Source: Allorhizobium undicola ORS 992 = ATCC 700741 (lineage in GTDB: Bacteria; Pseudomonadota; Alphaproteobacteria; Rhizobiales; Rhizobiaceae). From it: a DNA stretch of 53,905 bases. Numbering within the stretch: position 1 is the first letter of the stretch; every line of letters starts with the position of its first letter. The DNA is taken from contig NZ_JHXQ01000025.1 in the NCBI RefSeq assembly GCF_000621665.1, positions 1 through 53,905 on the forward strand, given 5' to 3'. A model generated the notes under the pieces. It worked only from the letters and a program-made list of their open reading frames with translations. It was not told where the DNA came from and made no database searches. Of the stretch, positions 7,969 through 16,840 are shown one piece after another. The translations under genes were made by a program, and so were the position numbers.

Positions 7969-8922
7969 TCATGCCTTGTGGGCCGCGACCTTTGCCTCCA
8001 GCACATCCCAGACCCTGGCGGCGACGTCCGGGCCGCCCAGCCGCTTGACCGCACGGATGCCGGTTGGGGCGGTGACGTTGATTTCCGTCAGGCGGCCGTC
8101 GATCACGTCGATGCCGACGAGAATAAGGCCTTTTTCGCGCAGTTTCGGCCCAAGCCTTGCGCAGATTTCCCGTTCCTTTTCCGTCAGCTCGGCTTCGCGG
8201 GCGGCACCGCCGCGCACCATGTTGGAGCGCAGGTCGCCCTCCTGCGGCACGCGGTTGACGGCGCCTGCGAATTCGCCATCCACCAGCAGAATGCGTTTGT
8301 CGCCATGCTTCACATTGGGCAGGAACTGCTGGATGACCCAGGGTTCCTTGAAGGTAGCGGCAAAGAAGTCATAGAGCGAGCCGTAATTCAGATCGTCGGA
8401 GGTGATGCGAAACACCGCCGCGCCGCCATGGCCGAACAGCGGTTTCATGACGATGTCGCCATATTCCGCGCGAAACAGATCGATCTCTGCCCGGTCACGG
8501 GTAATCAGCGTTGGCGGCATGAGATCGGCGAATTCGGTGACGAACAGCTTTTCGGGCGCGTTGCGCACCTCAGACGGATCGTTCACCACCAGCGTCTTCG
8601 GGTGGATTTTTTCCAGAATATGGGTGGCGGCGATATAGGCGAGGTCGAAGGGCGGATCCTGCCGCATCAGGATCACGTCCATCTCAGCCATGTTCATGCG
8701 GCGCTTTTCGCCAAGGGTGAAATGATTGCCCTTTTCATCCCGGACTTCCACCGGTTCTACGGCGGCGAAAACCTCGTCGGCGCGCATGGCCAGCCGGTCT
8801 GGCGTGTAGTGAAACAGCGCGTGTCCGCGTGCCTGCGCCTCCAGCATCATGGCAAAGGCGCTGTCTCCGGCAATGTTGATGGAAGAAATATGGTCCATCT
8901 GGACCGCAACTTTAAGAGCCAT
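7969..8922 (-). CDS. gshB: Glutathione synthetase
   Basis: GshB joins gamma-glutamylcysteine and glycine with ATP to make glutathione in the cytosol. The 317-residue protein has the usual length and the full family pattern: an N-terminal substrate domain ([21 protein letters not shown]), [16 protein letters not shown], the ATP-grasp segment [18 protein letters not shown], the [20 protein letters not shown] strand, and the C-terminal [21 protein letters not shown] with metal ligands. A strong ribosome binding site (AGGAGAAGCAT) lies before ATG 8922. The gene is separate from gshA, as is common in alphaproteobacteria. Nothing unusual was seen. Confidence 0.96.
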   Translation of the reverse strand: MALKVAVQMDHISSINIAGDSAFAMMLEAQARGHALFHYTPDRLAMRADEVFAAVEPVEVRDEKGNHFTLGEKRRMNMAEMDVILMRQDPPFDLAYIAATHILEKIHPKTLVVNDPSEVRNAPEKLFVTEFADLMPPTLITRDRAEIDLFRAEYGDIVMKPLFGHGGAAVFRITSDDLNYGSLYDFFAATFKEPWVIQQFLPNVKHGDKRILLVDGEFAGAVNRVPQEGDLRSNMVRGGAAREAELTEKEREICARLGPKLREKGLILVGIDVIDGRLTEINVTAPTGIRAVKRLGGPDVAARVWDVLEAKVAAHKA

Positions 8923-9036
8923 ATGCTTCTCCTGAACCGGCAGGCAGGCGCCTGCCGCCGTTTGATCGCCCTTGGTCTTAAATCATTTGCGGCCCGGTTG
9001 GAAACCGCTTTCCGCAGCCTGCATGTTCACGGCTTC

Positions 9037-9666
9037 TCAGGCGCCGAAACGGGTCAGCCATTCAGCCGCCAGTGTCAGATCGGTCTGCGAGAGATTGTGG
9101 CCCGCCGGCAGAACCTGCTGCTCGACCTTATGACCGACGGTTTCAAGCGCCTGCACCAGTGTTGCGGCATTATCGGCCGGGACGATCGGGTCCATCATGC
9201 CGGAAAGCACAAGAACCGGCACGCCCGCCTGCCGTGTGGTGGGCGGCTCGCTGAGCGGCGTCATGGCCCGCAGCAGGATCGCCCCGGAAAGGGCGCCCTC
9301 ATGCATGAGAAGGAGGGCGGCAGCAATATTGGCGCCGTTGGAAAAGCCCACGGCAATCGGGGCGGCAAGATCGTAGGTTTGCCTTGCCTCGGCAATGAAC
9401 CCGGCAAGCTCGCCGGCGCGCAATTTCACATCCGCTTCATCGAACACGCCTTCGGCAAGGCGGCGGAAGAAGCGCGGCATTCCGTTTTCCAGCACCTTGC
9501 CGCGCGGCGAAAGAAGGGCGGCGCCGGGGCTCAACCGACTTCCCAGCGGCAGAAGATCGCTTTCATCCCCGCCGGTTCCATGCAGCATGAGAAGCGGCTT
9601 TCGGGCCGGATCATTGCCAGGGATGAAGCGGTGAATGAAGCCGGTATTCGAGACCGTTGGCGACAT
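9037..9666 (-). CDS. Alpha/beta-hydrolase, carboxylesterase/phospholipase family
   Basis: The 209-residue protein is a compact alpha/beta hydrolase of the YpfH/carboxylesterase type. LLMLHGTGGDESDLLPLG gives the oxyanion-hole region. GFSNGANIAAALLL holds the nucleophile (G-x-S-x-G, with S as the Ser). SGMMDPIVP holds the Asp, and AGHNL holds the His of the catalytic triad. Related genes in rhizobia often lie next to VOC ring-cleaving dioxygenase genes, as here (the VOC gene is upstream on the same strand, with repeat C between). The physiological ester substrate is unknown. I chose ATG 9666 (MSPTVSNTG) for its ribosome binding site GGAGAAAACC; longer starts have none. Confidence 0.88.
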   Translation of the reverse strand: MSPTVSNTGFIHRFIPGNDPARKPLLMLHGTGGDESDLLPLGSRLSPGAALLSPRGKVLENGMPRFFRRLAEGVFDEADVKLRAGELAGFIAEARQTYDLAAPIAVGFSNGANIAAALLLMHEGALSGAILLRAMTPLSEPPTTRQAGVPVLVLSGMMDPIVPADNAATLVQALETVGHKVEQQVLPAGHNLSQTDLTLAAEWLTRFGA

Positions 9667-9772
9667 GGTTTTCTCCGGGATGCTGCGCAATTGGGGGCTA
9701 TGCGAAGCGAAGGCCGAATGGGGGCCTTCGCTTCGCCGGGATGGAACGGCCTTGAGGCATTGCATTTGCAAT

Positions 9773-9884
9773 GCTACAGCGCCGTGCGTTTTATCAAACG
9801 CACGAAGGACGCTGTAACACTTTAAATCTGCTGCATAATTTTCACCTTAAATCGATTCCGATTTAAGGAATTATGCAGTAGACG
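9773..9884. repeat. Composite palindromic repeat (copy C)
   Basis: This 112-bp element matches copy E (41849-41960) at 109 of 112 positions by direct comparison. It has a hairpin module (tacagcg...cgctgta enclosing cgtgcgttt/aaacgcacg) followed by the palindrome ctgcataatt...aattatgcag. It ends 6 bp from the stop codon of the minus-strand dioxygenase gene. Confidence 0.9.
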
Positions 9885-9890
9885 AAGGTT

Positions 9891-10820
9891 TCACGCCAAT
9901 TCGGGCAGAACCTGCTCGATGCGGGCGCGGTAGGGTTCAAGGCCCTTCGGCAGTTTCAAGGCCGTCCCAAGCTGGTCTGCCGGTTCGTCCACGGCAAAGC
10001 CGGGTTCGTCGGTGGCGATTTCGAACAGAACGCCGCCGGGGCTGCGGAAATAGACCGAGCGGAAATAATCGCGGTCCTTCTGCTCGGTGGATGGCAAGCC
10101 GTGCTCCTTGCGCAGCTTTTCGGCCATTGCCGCCTGTTCGGCATCATTGGCGGCGCGGAACGCCACGTGATGCACGGAGCCCGCGCCGGGCCGGGCCGGC
10201 AGGAACTGGCCTGCCTCACGCAGATCGACAATGCCGCCGATGTCGATGCCGGGGGCCTTGTAGCGTGTCACCGTTCCCTGGGTGCCAAGCTTTTCGAAGC
10301 CGAAGACATTGGTGAGAACGGCCGCCGTCGCATCGATGCGCTCCAAAAGCAACGTCACACCCTGAAATCCGCGCAGGGCGTGTTCGGCGGGAATGCCGTC
10401 CACCGTCCAGGCTTCTTCCTGCTCTATGCCTTCGAGGCCGACAAGCGAAAGCCGCATCCCGTCGGGGTCGCGGAAGGGCAGCACGGTCTCACCGAAACGC
10501 TGCTCCAGATCCTCATGCTCGACACCCTGTTCGACGAAGCGGTGCATCCAGAAGCCGAGCGAGGCCTTGGGCACGCGGTAGACCGTTTCCTGGGTCTCGC
10601 CGACGCCAAGACGCCCCGGCGCTGCCTGCTCCCAGGGGAAGAAGGTCATGATCGTGCCGGGACGGCCGGCAGCATCGCCGAAATAGAAATGATAGGTGCC
10701 GGGATCGTCGAAGTTGACGGTCTTCTTGACAAAGCGCTGGCCAAGGACGCGGGTGTAGAAATCCAGATTGCGGTTGGCCGGACCTGCAATGGCGGTTACG
10801 TGATGAATGCCGTTTGCCAT
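9891..10820 (-). CDS. VOC-family ring-cleaving dioxygenase
   Basis: The 309-residue protein is a two-domain vicinal-oxygen-chelate protein of the group related to YkcA/MhqO and other hydroquinone-type dioxygenases. Each domain starts with a metal-ligand His: GIHHVTAI at residues 3-10 and SVHHVAF in the second half; VLFEIATDEPGF near the C-terminus supplies the Glu ligand. Such enzymes open aromatic rings using Fe(II) and oxygen. The natural substrate is not fixed by sequence. ATG 10820 follows a good ribosome binding site (AGGGAGAAGCATC). It is divergent from a LysR regulator with a palindromic operator candidate between, which suggests induction by an aromatic compound. Confidence 0.88.
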   Translation of the reverse strand: MANGIHHVTAIAGPANRNLDFYTRVLGQRFVKKTVNFDDPGTYHFYFGDAAGRPGTIMTFFPWEQAAPGRLGVGETQETVYRVPKASLGFWMHRFVEQGVEHEDLEQRFGETVLPFRDPDGMRLSLVGLEGIEQEEAWTVDGIPAEHALRGFQGVTLLLERIDATAAVLTNVFGFEKLGTQGTVTRYKAPGIDIGGIVDLREAGQFLPARPGAGSVHHVAFRAANDAEQAAMAEKLRKEHGLPSTEQKDRDYFRSVYFRSPGGVLFEIATDEPGFAVDEPADQLGTALKLPKGLEPYRARIEQVLPELA

Positions 10821-10903
10821 GATGCTTCTCCCTGAGGCGCGGAAAGGGCGCCCTTTCGATGCGGTAGATGTAGGCGCATTTCTTGCGTTTTGCATGGTTT
10901 TAT

Positions 10904-10921
10904 GTTTGCATGAATGCAAAC
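10904..10921. promoter_or_regulatory. Palindromic operator candidate between dioxygenase and LysR genes
   Basis: GTTTGCAT-GA-ATGCAAAC is a perfect inverted repeat with 8-bp arms, containing T-N11-A as expected for LysR-type regulators. A further TTGCATG lies just upstream (near 10890) and TTTTGCAAA just downstream (10926-10934), so there may be several half sites. It lies 51 bp before the LysR start and 84 bp before the dioxygenase start. Confidence 0.65.
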
Positions 10922-10971
10922 TCTATTTTGCAAATTGCCGCTCTCTATTGCTTCAGTGAAAGAAGGTGATC

Positions 10972-11916
10972 ATGTCGAAACGGCTCGCCTGGGATGATCT
11001 GCATCTGGTCAAGGCCGTCGCAGATGCGCGCGGCATGGCGGGCGCGGCGGCGGCTCTCGGGGTGGATCATTCCACCGTCTTCCGGCGGCTTGGCGCGCTT
11101 GAGGCCGATCTTGGCGCCCAGCTTTTCGAGCGCCGGCGCAGCGGTTACGAATTGACCCCGGCTGGCGAGGAGATGCTGACGCTGGCCGAGCGGATCGATC
11201 AGGATGTCAACCGGCTTGAACGGCGTTTGCGCGGCAAGCAGATCGCGCCATCCGGTGAAATCCGCATTGCCACGGCAGACAGCCTGTTGCTGCATCTGCT
11301 GATGCCGCTTTTTGCCAGCTTTCGCAGTGCCTGTCCGGAGATCAGACTGGATGTGGTGATCGGCAATCAGGCCCTCAATCTTTCCAGACGCGATGCCGAT
11401 ATTGCCATTCGCGCCACGGATGACCCGCCCGAAACGCTGGTGGGACGGCGCATCGGCGTGATTGCCTGGGCGCTTTACGGGCGGGCTCCAGAGCATGATC
11501 CGACCGAAGAGAAACGAGGATCGAAAAGTGCTCCGGAGGAGGCGGGCGTCCCGCCCGAACACGTTTTATCAAGCGCCGACTGGGTGGCGCTTTCGCAGGA
11601 CATGTCCGCGCTCAAGGTCGTGCGCGATGCAGCACTTGTTCCGCCGGAACGGCTGGTTTACCGCACCAATTCCGTGCTGGCGCTGGCCGAGGCGGTGGAA
11701 GCGGGCATGGGGATCGGGCATTTGCCCTGTTTCATTGGCGATACACGCCCTGCCTTGCGGCGATTGCAGCCGCCAAACGCCGATTATGCTGCTCAGCTTT
11801 GGCTGTTGACGCATCAGGACATCCGCCATTCGCCGCGCATTCGCGCTTTCATGGATTTCATTGCCGCCGAGCTACAGCCGCTGCGGCCACTGATCGAAGG
11901 CGAGGCCGCAGCGTGA
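10972..11916 (+). CDS. LysR-family transcriptional regulator with an in-frame repeat insertion
   Basis: The 314-residue protein has an N-terminal winged helix-turn-helix (about 6-65; FLVKAVADARGMAGAAAALGV-type region ending LTPAGEEM) and a C-terminal substrate-binding domain. It is divergent from the VOC dioxygenase gene and probably controls it through the palindrome at 10904-10921. ATG 10972 has a good ribosome binding site (AGAAGG); GTG 10966 is less likely. The oddity is a stretch of about 30 residues (172-201, Glu/Pro/Lys/Ser-rich) between the strand IAWALYGR and ADWVALS. Homologues usually run straight from YGR to ADW here. The DNA of this insert is palindromic. The frame stays open, so the protein may still fold with a surface loop. 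Confidence 0.9.
   Translation: MSKRLAWDDLHLVKAVADARGMAGAAAALGVDHSTVFRRLGALEADLGAQLFERRRSGYELTPAGEEMLTLAERIDQDVNRLERRLRGKQIAPSGEIRIATADSLLLHLLMPLFASFRSACPEIRLDVVIGNQALNLSRRDADIAIRATDDPPETLVGRRIGVIAWALYGRAPEHDPTEEKRGSKSAPEEAGVPPEHVLSSADWVALSQDMSALKVVRDAALVPPERLVYRTNSVLALAEAVEAGMGIGHLPCFIGDTRPALRRLQPPNADYAAQLWLLTHQDIRHSPRIRAFMDFIAAELQPLRPLIEGEAAA
11485..11574. repeat. Palindromic element inserted in frame within the LysR gene
   Basis: The insert has outer arms ctccagagca (11486-11495) and tgctccggag (11529-11538), complementary at 9 of 10 positions, inner arms gatcc/ggatc, and a second perfect hairpin GGCGGG-cgt-CCCGCC (11541-11555). About 90 bp, a multiple of 3, so the gene stays open. I know of short palindromic elements being kept inside genes in other Alphaproteobacteria (Rickettsia palindromic elements); the parallel is by analogy. 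Exact ends are estimated from the protein. Confidence 0.7.
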
Positions 11917-11938
11917 TGCGGCCTTTGCGAAAACGGGT

Positions 11939-13198
11939 TCAATTCGTCAGGCGGGTATTGCTGTAGGTGGTTTTCTGGGCAATCTCACCGAAGGCGGTGA
12001 CAAGTTCCGACATGGAATTGGGCGCGAAATAATTGCTGCTGGAGCTTGCGCAGGCGCTGAGCAGCGATTTGCCGCGATCCGGCGCCATGAAGGCCACCGT
12101 GAAGATCTGGATGCCTTCCGTCTTGATGGTGGTGCATTGGCTGCGAACGGCGGTGTCGATGCTGGAATTCCACGAGGATGAGCTGCCGGTCATCTCGCCG
12201 TCGCTCATCAGCACGATATAACGGTCGAATTTCGAGACACCTGCACCGGAATGCGCCTTGGCTTCGGTATTGTTCGATGATTTCAGCGCATTATAGGCAA
12301 CCGTCAGGGCGTCGCGGGCATCGGTTCCGCCGGTGGGATAGGTGGGAAAATTCTGCACGTAGCTATTGGCCGTCGCCGTGCCCCAGGCCATGTCGCTTGC
12401 GGTGAAAACCGCGTCGTTATAGGCAACGGCACCCACACGCACCAGTTTCGAGGCTGGGGTGCTGGAGGCGCTGTAGGTGCTGTCGGAGGCATTGAGAATC
12501 TGCGCCATATAGGCCACTGCCGTTTTCAGCGAGGTGATCTTGTTGACATAGCAAGGCCTGGTGGCTGCAAGCCTTGGATAAGAGCCCCAATTGCTCTGGG
12601 TATAGTTCTGGCAGGATGTGCGGCTGCTGTCCACGGTCTCCGTCACGAAGGACATGGAGCCGGAGCGGTCCAGAACGAGATAAAGCGAGAGGGCGCGCTG
12701 ATCCACCTCCTTGGCGGAGGATGCCTTGCCATAGGCTTTGATGGTCATGCTTTTCCAGCCCATGAGCGAGGAAAGCGGGTTCATGGCCAGCGTATAACTC
12801 CCCGTCATTTCGATGGTATAGGTGGTGGCGTTGCTGGAACTGGTGCTGGTGCTGATCGTGCCCAGCGCGTTGAGGTCCTTGGTCAGTTCCTCGCTGGCGT
12901 CATTGTCGTCGCTTTTGATCAGGCCGTTGGCCATTTGCGAGGCGATGAAGGCCTGCGCCTGTTTCAGCGCGTCGTCCTGGCTCATGCCGCGGCTCAAGGC
13001 CGAGGCGGCGGCAAGCGCTGCCGCATCGACGGAGTTTTGCAGCACCCCCTTGACCTGCACCACACGGGTGACATCCATGGCAAGCCCGGCAACGCCAGCC
13101 GCCACGGGCAGGAGAATGGCCGTCATCAGTCCGAAATTCCCGCTTCTGTCAGCAAGAAGCCGTTGAAAGGCACGAATGGTCGCTGATACGAACCTCAT
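11939..13198 (-). CDS. TadE/TadG-like pilus-assembly protein with a von Willebrand A domain
   Basis: The 419-residue product has an N-terminal TadG-type segment: RSGNFGLMTAILLPVAAGVAGLAMDVTRV (about 18-46) is a membrane anchor, followed by NSVDAAALAAASAL typical of pseudopilin-like TadG proteins. From about 170 comes a vWA domain with the MIDAS motif D177-R-S-G-S (VLDRSGSMS), the Thr in PTGGTDARDAL and the Asp in IVLMSDGEMT. The protein should be anchored in the inner membrane with the vWA domain in the periplasm. Such proteins belong to Flp/Tad pilus systems, yet no other tad gene is nearby. ATG 13198 is chosen because MRFVSATIRAFQ starts the anchor; its ribosome binding site (GGGTGGGCGACC) is weak. 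Confidence 0.85.
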   Translation of the reverse strand: MRFVSATIRAFQRLLADRSGNFGLMTAILLPVAAGVAGLAMDVTRVVQVKGVLQNSVDAAALAAASALSRGMSQDDALKQAQAFIASQMANGLIKSDDNDASEELTKDLNALGTISTSTSSSNATTYTIEMTGSYTLAMNPLSSLMGWKSMTIKAYGKASSAKEVDQRALSLYLVLDRSGSMSFVTETVDSSRTSCQNYTQSNWGSYPRLAATRPCYVNKITSLKTAVAYMAQILNASDSTYSASSTPASKLVRVGAVAYNDAVFTASDMAWGTATANSYVQNFPTYPTGGTDARDALTVAYNALKSSNNTEAKAHSGAGVSKFDRYIVLMSDGEMTGSSSSWNSSIDTAVRSQCTTIKTEGIQIFTVAFMAPDRGKSLLSACASSSSNYFAPNSMSELVTAFGEIAQKTTYSNTRLTN

Positions 13199-13408
13199 GG
13201 TCGCCCACCCCGCAAGCAAGCCCGGCGCTTCATACGCAGATGCTTAAATTAGGTAATTCTTTGCATCAATTGCTAAACCCAGGATCTTGCTTTGGGGTAA
13301 AAGAGAAATCCGGCATTTTAACTTATCCCTTATCAGGCCGGAAATTTACATTTTTGAACACAGTGAAGGGGTATGGCTGTGGATGGCCGGGGCTCGGGAT
13401 CCTTGTTT

Positions 13409-13462
13409 CGGCGCATTTCCGGACGCAAAACCGTGACAGCACTTTTCTCGGAACAATGCTCT
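13409..13462. repeat. Degenerate Bru-RS-like module at the 3' end of the transglutaminase gene
   Basis: GCGCATTTCCGGACGCAAAACCG followed by CACTTTTCTCGGAACAATGCTC reads as a decayed copy of the module in copies A and B (GCGCATTTTCGGACGGAAAACCGG then CACTTTTCCTGAAAATGCTC). It ends 1 bp from the stop codon at 13464. The remaining intergenic part (13199-13408) holds AT-rich sequence and no gene. Confidence 0.6.
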
Positions 13463-13463
13463 T

Positions 13464-14378
13464 TCAGTCCTGTTCGCTCCGGACTTTGGCCGTTTCCGCA
13501 AGCGGCACGAGATCCACCGCCTGCACGGTGCTGTGGCTGCCATAGCTGCGCAACACGCCGATCACCGGCGCGACATCGGAATAATCCCGCCCGTAGCCCA
13601 CCACGACATGATCGGTTCCGGCGGAAATATTGTTCGTGGGGTCGAATTCCAGCCATCCCATCGATTTGCCGCACCAGACCCGCACCCAGGCGTGCATGGC
13701 GTCTGCTCCGGCCAGCCTTTCCTTGCCGGGCGGGGGAATGGTACGCAAAAAGCCGCTGACATAGCCCGCCGGAATGCCCAGGCTGCGCAGCGCAAGGATC
13801 ATGACATGCGAAAAATCCTGACAGACGCCCCGCTTCAGTTTGAACGCTTCCTTGACGGTCGTATCCACTGAGGTCGCCTTGGCATCATAGGCAAATTCCT
13901 TGTGAATGCGTGTGCAGAGCGTTTCGGCAATCTGGCGAACCGTCATTCCCGGTTTCACATGGGCGCGGGCATAGGCGGCAATATCGGGATTTTCGTGCAA
14001 TCTGGGACTGGCGCCGATGAAATGGTGCGGAGAGTTGGGATCCAGCTGCCAGACATCGCAAAGCTCTGTCGCAAGGCTTGGCAAAAGGGGGGAAAGGTCT
14101 GCCGTCAGTGGCGGTGCCTCCACCTGAATGCGCGCCTGCATTCGAATGTCGAGATGGTCATGCGGCGAGCGATAGGAGAAGGTGATGGCCGGATGCTGGA
14201 AAAAATCGGTGAAATTGGCCCTCTCCACGGGTGTCGGCTCGATGGAAACGGAACCGGCGACCAGCCGCTGGCGGCCGGGAAGGGAAAGCGGCATGACGCG
14301 CAGGATATGCCGCCCGCCTGCTGCCGGAACGTCATAGCTATAGCCCATATGCAGGGAAAGATCGTAGAGCATGAACAT
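13464..14378 (-). CDS. Transglutaminase-like cysteine peptidase family protein
   Basis: The 304-residue protein has an N-terminal bacterial transglutaminase-like beta domain (about 1-95; LYDLSLHMGYSYDVPAAGGRH) and a transglutaminase core with the catalytic triad visible: Cys186 (KRGVCQDFSH), His229 (DAMHAWVRVW), Asp246 (WLEFDPTNN). There is no signal peptide. These proteins are papain-like and may hydrolyse or transfer peptides or isopeptides rather than crosslink proteins. It lies 41 bp after the ATP-grasp/alpha-E gene and is the third gene of the block. The start could be ATG 14378 or 14372; neither has a strong ribosome binding site. Confidence 0.88.
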   Translation of the reverse strand: MFMLYDLSLHMGYSYDVPAAGGRHILRVMPLSLPGRQRLVAGSVSIEPTPVERANFTDFFQHPAITFSYRSPHDHLDIRMQARIQVEAPPLTADLSPLLPSLATELCDVWQLDPNSPHHFIGASPRLHENPDIAAYARAHVKPGMTVRQIAETLCTRIHKEFAYDAKATSVDTTVKEAFKLKRGVCQDFSHVMILALRSLGIPAGYVSGFLRTIPPPGKERLAGADAMHAWVRVWCGKSMGWLEFDPTNNISAGTDHVVVGYGRDYSDVAPVIGVLRSYGSHSTVQAVDLVPLAETAKVRSEQD

Positions 14379-14419
14379 CGTCTCTTATGCCGGGCGGGGA
14401 GAATGCGCTGGCGCTCGCC

Positions 14420-16837
14420 TCATCCCAGATAGGTATTGGCCATAAGGTCGGAAAGCCGTTCCAGCTCCCGCTCCAGCTTGTCGTAGAAATTGCGGTCCAG
14501 CGCTTCCGGCGTCATGACGGCCAGCGAGGCCTGCACGCGCACGGTTTCCCGCAGGAAAGGCGACATCTGCCCGTTGGTGCGTGCATTGGGCAATTCCTCC
14601 ACCTCGGTCTTGATTTCGTTGAGCTGGTAAAGGATCGAACGGGGATTGAGCGGATCGAGCGCCAGAAGGTCCGTCACTGTCAGCTGCGCGGTATTGACAT
14701 TGTAGCGGCGGCGATGGGTCATGACGTTGTCGCCGATCTCCAGCAGCATATCCAGCGCGCCATCGGGGGCCTTTTCGTCGGTCATGTGGCCGATAAGGCG
14801 CGTCATGTGCAGGCCGCGTTCCAACATGCGGCCAAGGGTCAAAAAGCGCCAGCCGGTGAAGCGATACATGTTTTCATGCACCAGACCGGCAAAGCCTGCC
14901 AGCTTGCGCAGCAGGATGGTCATGGCATGGGTGGCGTCGTCGCCTGGCTTCACCCGCTCGTGCAGGCGCTTTGCGCTTTTGGCAAGATCGTTGAGCGCCA
15001 GCCAGCCATCGGGAGAAAAGCGGTCGCGGATATTGCTGGCGGAATAGACGGCGCTGTTGATATTGGCGATCAGGCTTTCCGGCACGCCTTTTTCCGTCTT
15101 GATGTCCAGCGCTTCGAGATATTGGCTGACATAGGCGAGGAGCGGCTGGCCGGGATCGGCCGTTTCGGCAAAGCGGGCATTCCAGGCGCGCAGGATGCGC
15201 AATGCGCCTTCCGCCCGCTCGATATAGCGGCCAAGCCAGTAGAGATTGTCTGCGGCGCGGCTCGGCAGGCTGCCGGGCATGTTGCGGGTGAATTCTTCCT
15301 CCGCGGGCAACAGCGTGATGCGCTCCACCGGCTTGTCGGAAACGATCCACACATCGGCGGCCGAACCGCCCGCCTGCATGGCAATGGCCGCCACGTCATC
15401 GCCGCTGCCGATGCGGCCGAAGCCGCCGGGCATGATCTGCCAGCCATCGCGGGTGCGGGCGGCAAAGACGCGAAGGCTCATGGGGCGCGGTTGCATCCGT
15501 CCATCCACCATGGCAGGCGTGGTGGAAAGCGTCACGGCTTCCTGGCCCACCAGCTTGCCGCCTTCGGTTTCCAGCCAGCGGGCGATGGAGCGCTGCGCCG
15601 GTTCGCGAAGGCTGGCCCCTAGCACGGACTGGCGATTGTCGTCGAAGAAGGTCTGGCGGGAATAGGCCGGGCCAATCACCATTTTTTCGATGTGGCGGGC
15701 CACATGTTCGCGCTCGGCCTTTTGCCCGCACCACCAGGTGGCGATCGAAGGCAAAAGCAGTTCCTCGCCCAGAAGATGGCGGCAGAGCGAAGGCAGGAAG
15801 GCCAGGAAGGCGCGGGTTTCCAGAATGCCCGATCCCAGCGCGTTGACGAAGCTGACCGAGCCGTTGCGCAGCGCCTGCACCACGCCGGGCGTGCCGATAT
15901 GGCTCATCTGGTTCAGCTCCAGCGGATCGGCGAAGGAGGCATCCAGCCGCCGCCACAGGACGCTGACCGGCTTCAATCCGGCCACGGTGCGCACCATGAC
16001 CTGCCCGTTTACCACCGTCAGATCCTCGCCCTCCAAAAGCATGATGCCGAGATAGCGGGCGATATAGGCATGTTCGAAATAGGTTTCGTTGGCGGGGCCG
16101 GGGCTTAGAACGGCAATCCGGTCTTCGGTGCTGTGCTTGTGCGCCTGAAGCGCATCGCGGAAGGCCCCGAAAAAGGAAGCCAGCCGATGCACATGGGTTT
16201 CGGCATAGATGTCGGAAAAGGCGCGCGCCGTCGCCACCCGGTTTTCCAGCGCAAAGCCTGCGCCGGAGGGGGCCTGCGTGCGGTCGGCCAGCACCCACCA
16301 GTTTCCATCCGGTCCCCGGCCGATCTCGAAGGCGCAGAAATGCAGATAATGGCCGTCCGCCGGCTTCACGCCGACCAGTGGCCTTAAAAACTCGCTGTTG
16401 GAGGCAACGAGCTGCGGCGGCAGGAAGCCCTGTTGCACCAGCCGGTTTTCGCTATAGATGTCGGCAACCACCTGTTCCAGCAGCTCGGCACGCTGGACGA
16501 GCCCCTTTGCAAGGCCCTGCCATTCGCTTTCCGAAATCAGCACCGGAATATGGGAAAAGGGCCAGGCGCGATCCCCACCGCCCGCATCCGTGCCATAGGC
16601 CCGGTAGAAAACGCCCGCATCGCGCAGATAGCGGTCGGCGCGGGCAAAGCGTTCGTGCAGCTCTTCCGGGTTCATGCGATTGATGGTGGAGACGAAGTTC
16701 TGCCAGACGGGCCGCACATTGCCGTCGGCGTCCAGCATTTCGTCTGCCACGCCCGGCAGCGCACGATAGCCCTCGACGAAGGGTTTCATCGCCTCCGTCT
16801 TCGGTTCCATCAGATCTGCCACCGGGCTTTTCGTCAT
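14420..16837 (-). CDS. Circularly permuted ATP-grasp and alpha-E domain fusion protein
   Basis: This 805-residue protein joins two families often found as separate neighbouring genes. Residues about 15-515 are a circularly permuted type 2 ATP-grasp domain (DRYLRDAGVFYRAYGTD, PVLISESEWQGL, FEIGRGPDGNWWVLADRTQAPSGAGFALENR, GTPGVVQALRNGSVSFVNALGSGI). Residues about 524-805 form the helical alpha-E domain (LPSRAADNLYWLGRYIERAEG). ATP-grasp folds make amide or peptide bonds with ATP, so a peptide ligase is predicted; comparative genomics has proposed that ATP-grasp, alpha-E and transglutaminase genes form a peptide synthesis/processing system. The substrate is unknown. It starts 3 bp after the upstream gene ends, so the two are in one operon. 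Confidence 0.92.
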   Translation of the reverse strand: MTKSPVADLMEPKTEAMKPFVEGYRALPGVADEMLDADGNVRPVWQNFVSTINRMNPEELHERFARADRYLRDAGVFYRAYGTDAGGGDRAWPFSHIPVLISESEWQGLAKGLVQRAELLEQVVADIYSENRLVQQGFLPPQLVASNSEFLRPLVGVKPADGHYLHFCAFEIGRGPDGNWWVLADRTQAPSGAGFALENRVATARAFSDIYAETHVHRLASFFGAFRDALQAHKHSTEDRIAVLSPGPANETYFEHAYIARYLGIMLLEGEDLTVVNGQVMVRTVAGLKPVSVLWRRLDASFADPLELNQMSHIGTPGVVQALRNGSVSFVNALGSGILETRAFLAFLPSLCRHLLGEELLLPSIATWWCGQKAEREHVARHIEKMVIGPAYSRQTFFDDNRQSVLGASLREPAQRSIARWLETEGGKLVGQEAVTLSTTPAMVDGRMQPRPMSLRVFAARTRDGWQIMPGGFGRIGSGDDVAAIAMQAGGSAADVWIVSDKPVERITLLPAEEEFTRNMPGSLPSRAADNLYWLGRYIERAEGALRILRAWNARFAETADPGQPLLAYVSQYLEALDIKTEKGVPESLIANINSAVYSASNIRDRFSPDGWLALNDLAKSAKRLHERVKPGDDATHAMTILLRKLAGFAGLVHENMYRFTGWRFLTLGRMLERGLHMTRLIGHMTDEKAPDGALDMLLEIGDNVMTHRRRYNVNTAQLTVTDLLALDPLNPRSILYQLNEIKTEVEELPNARTNGQMSPFLRETVRVQASLAVMTPEALDRNFYDKLERELERLSDLMANTYLG

Positions 16838-16840
16838 GTT

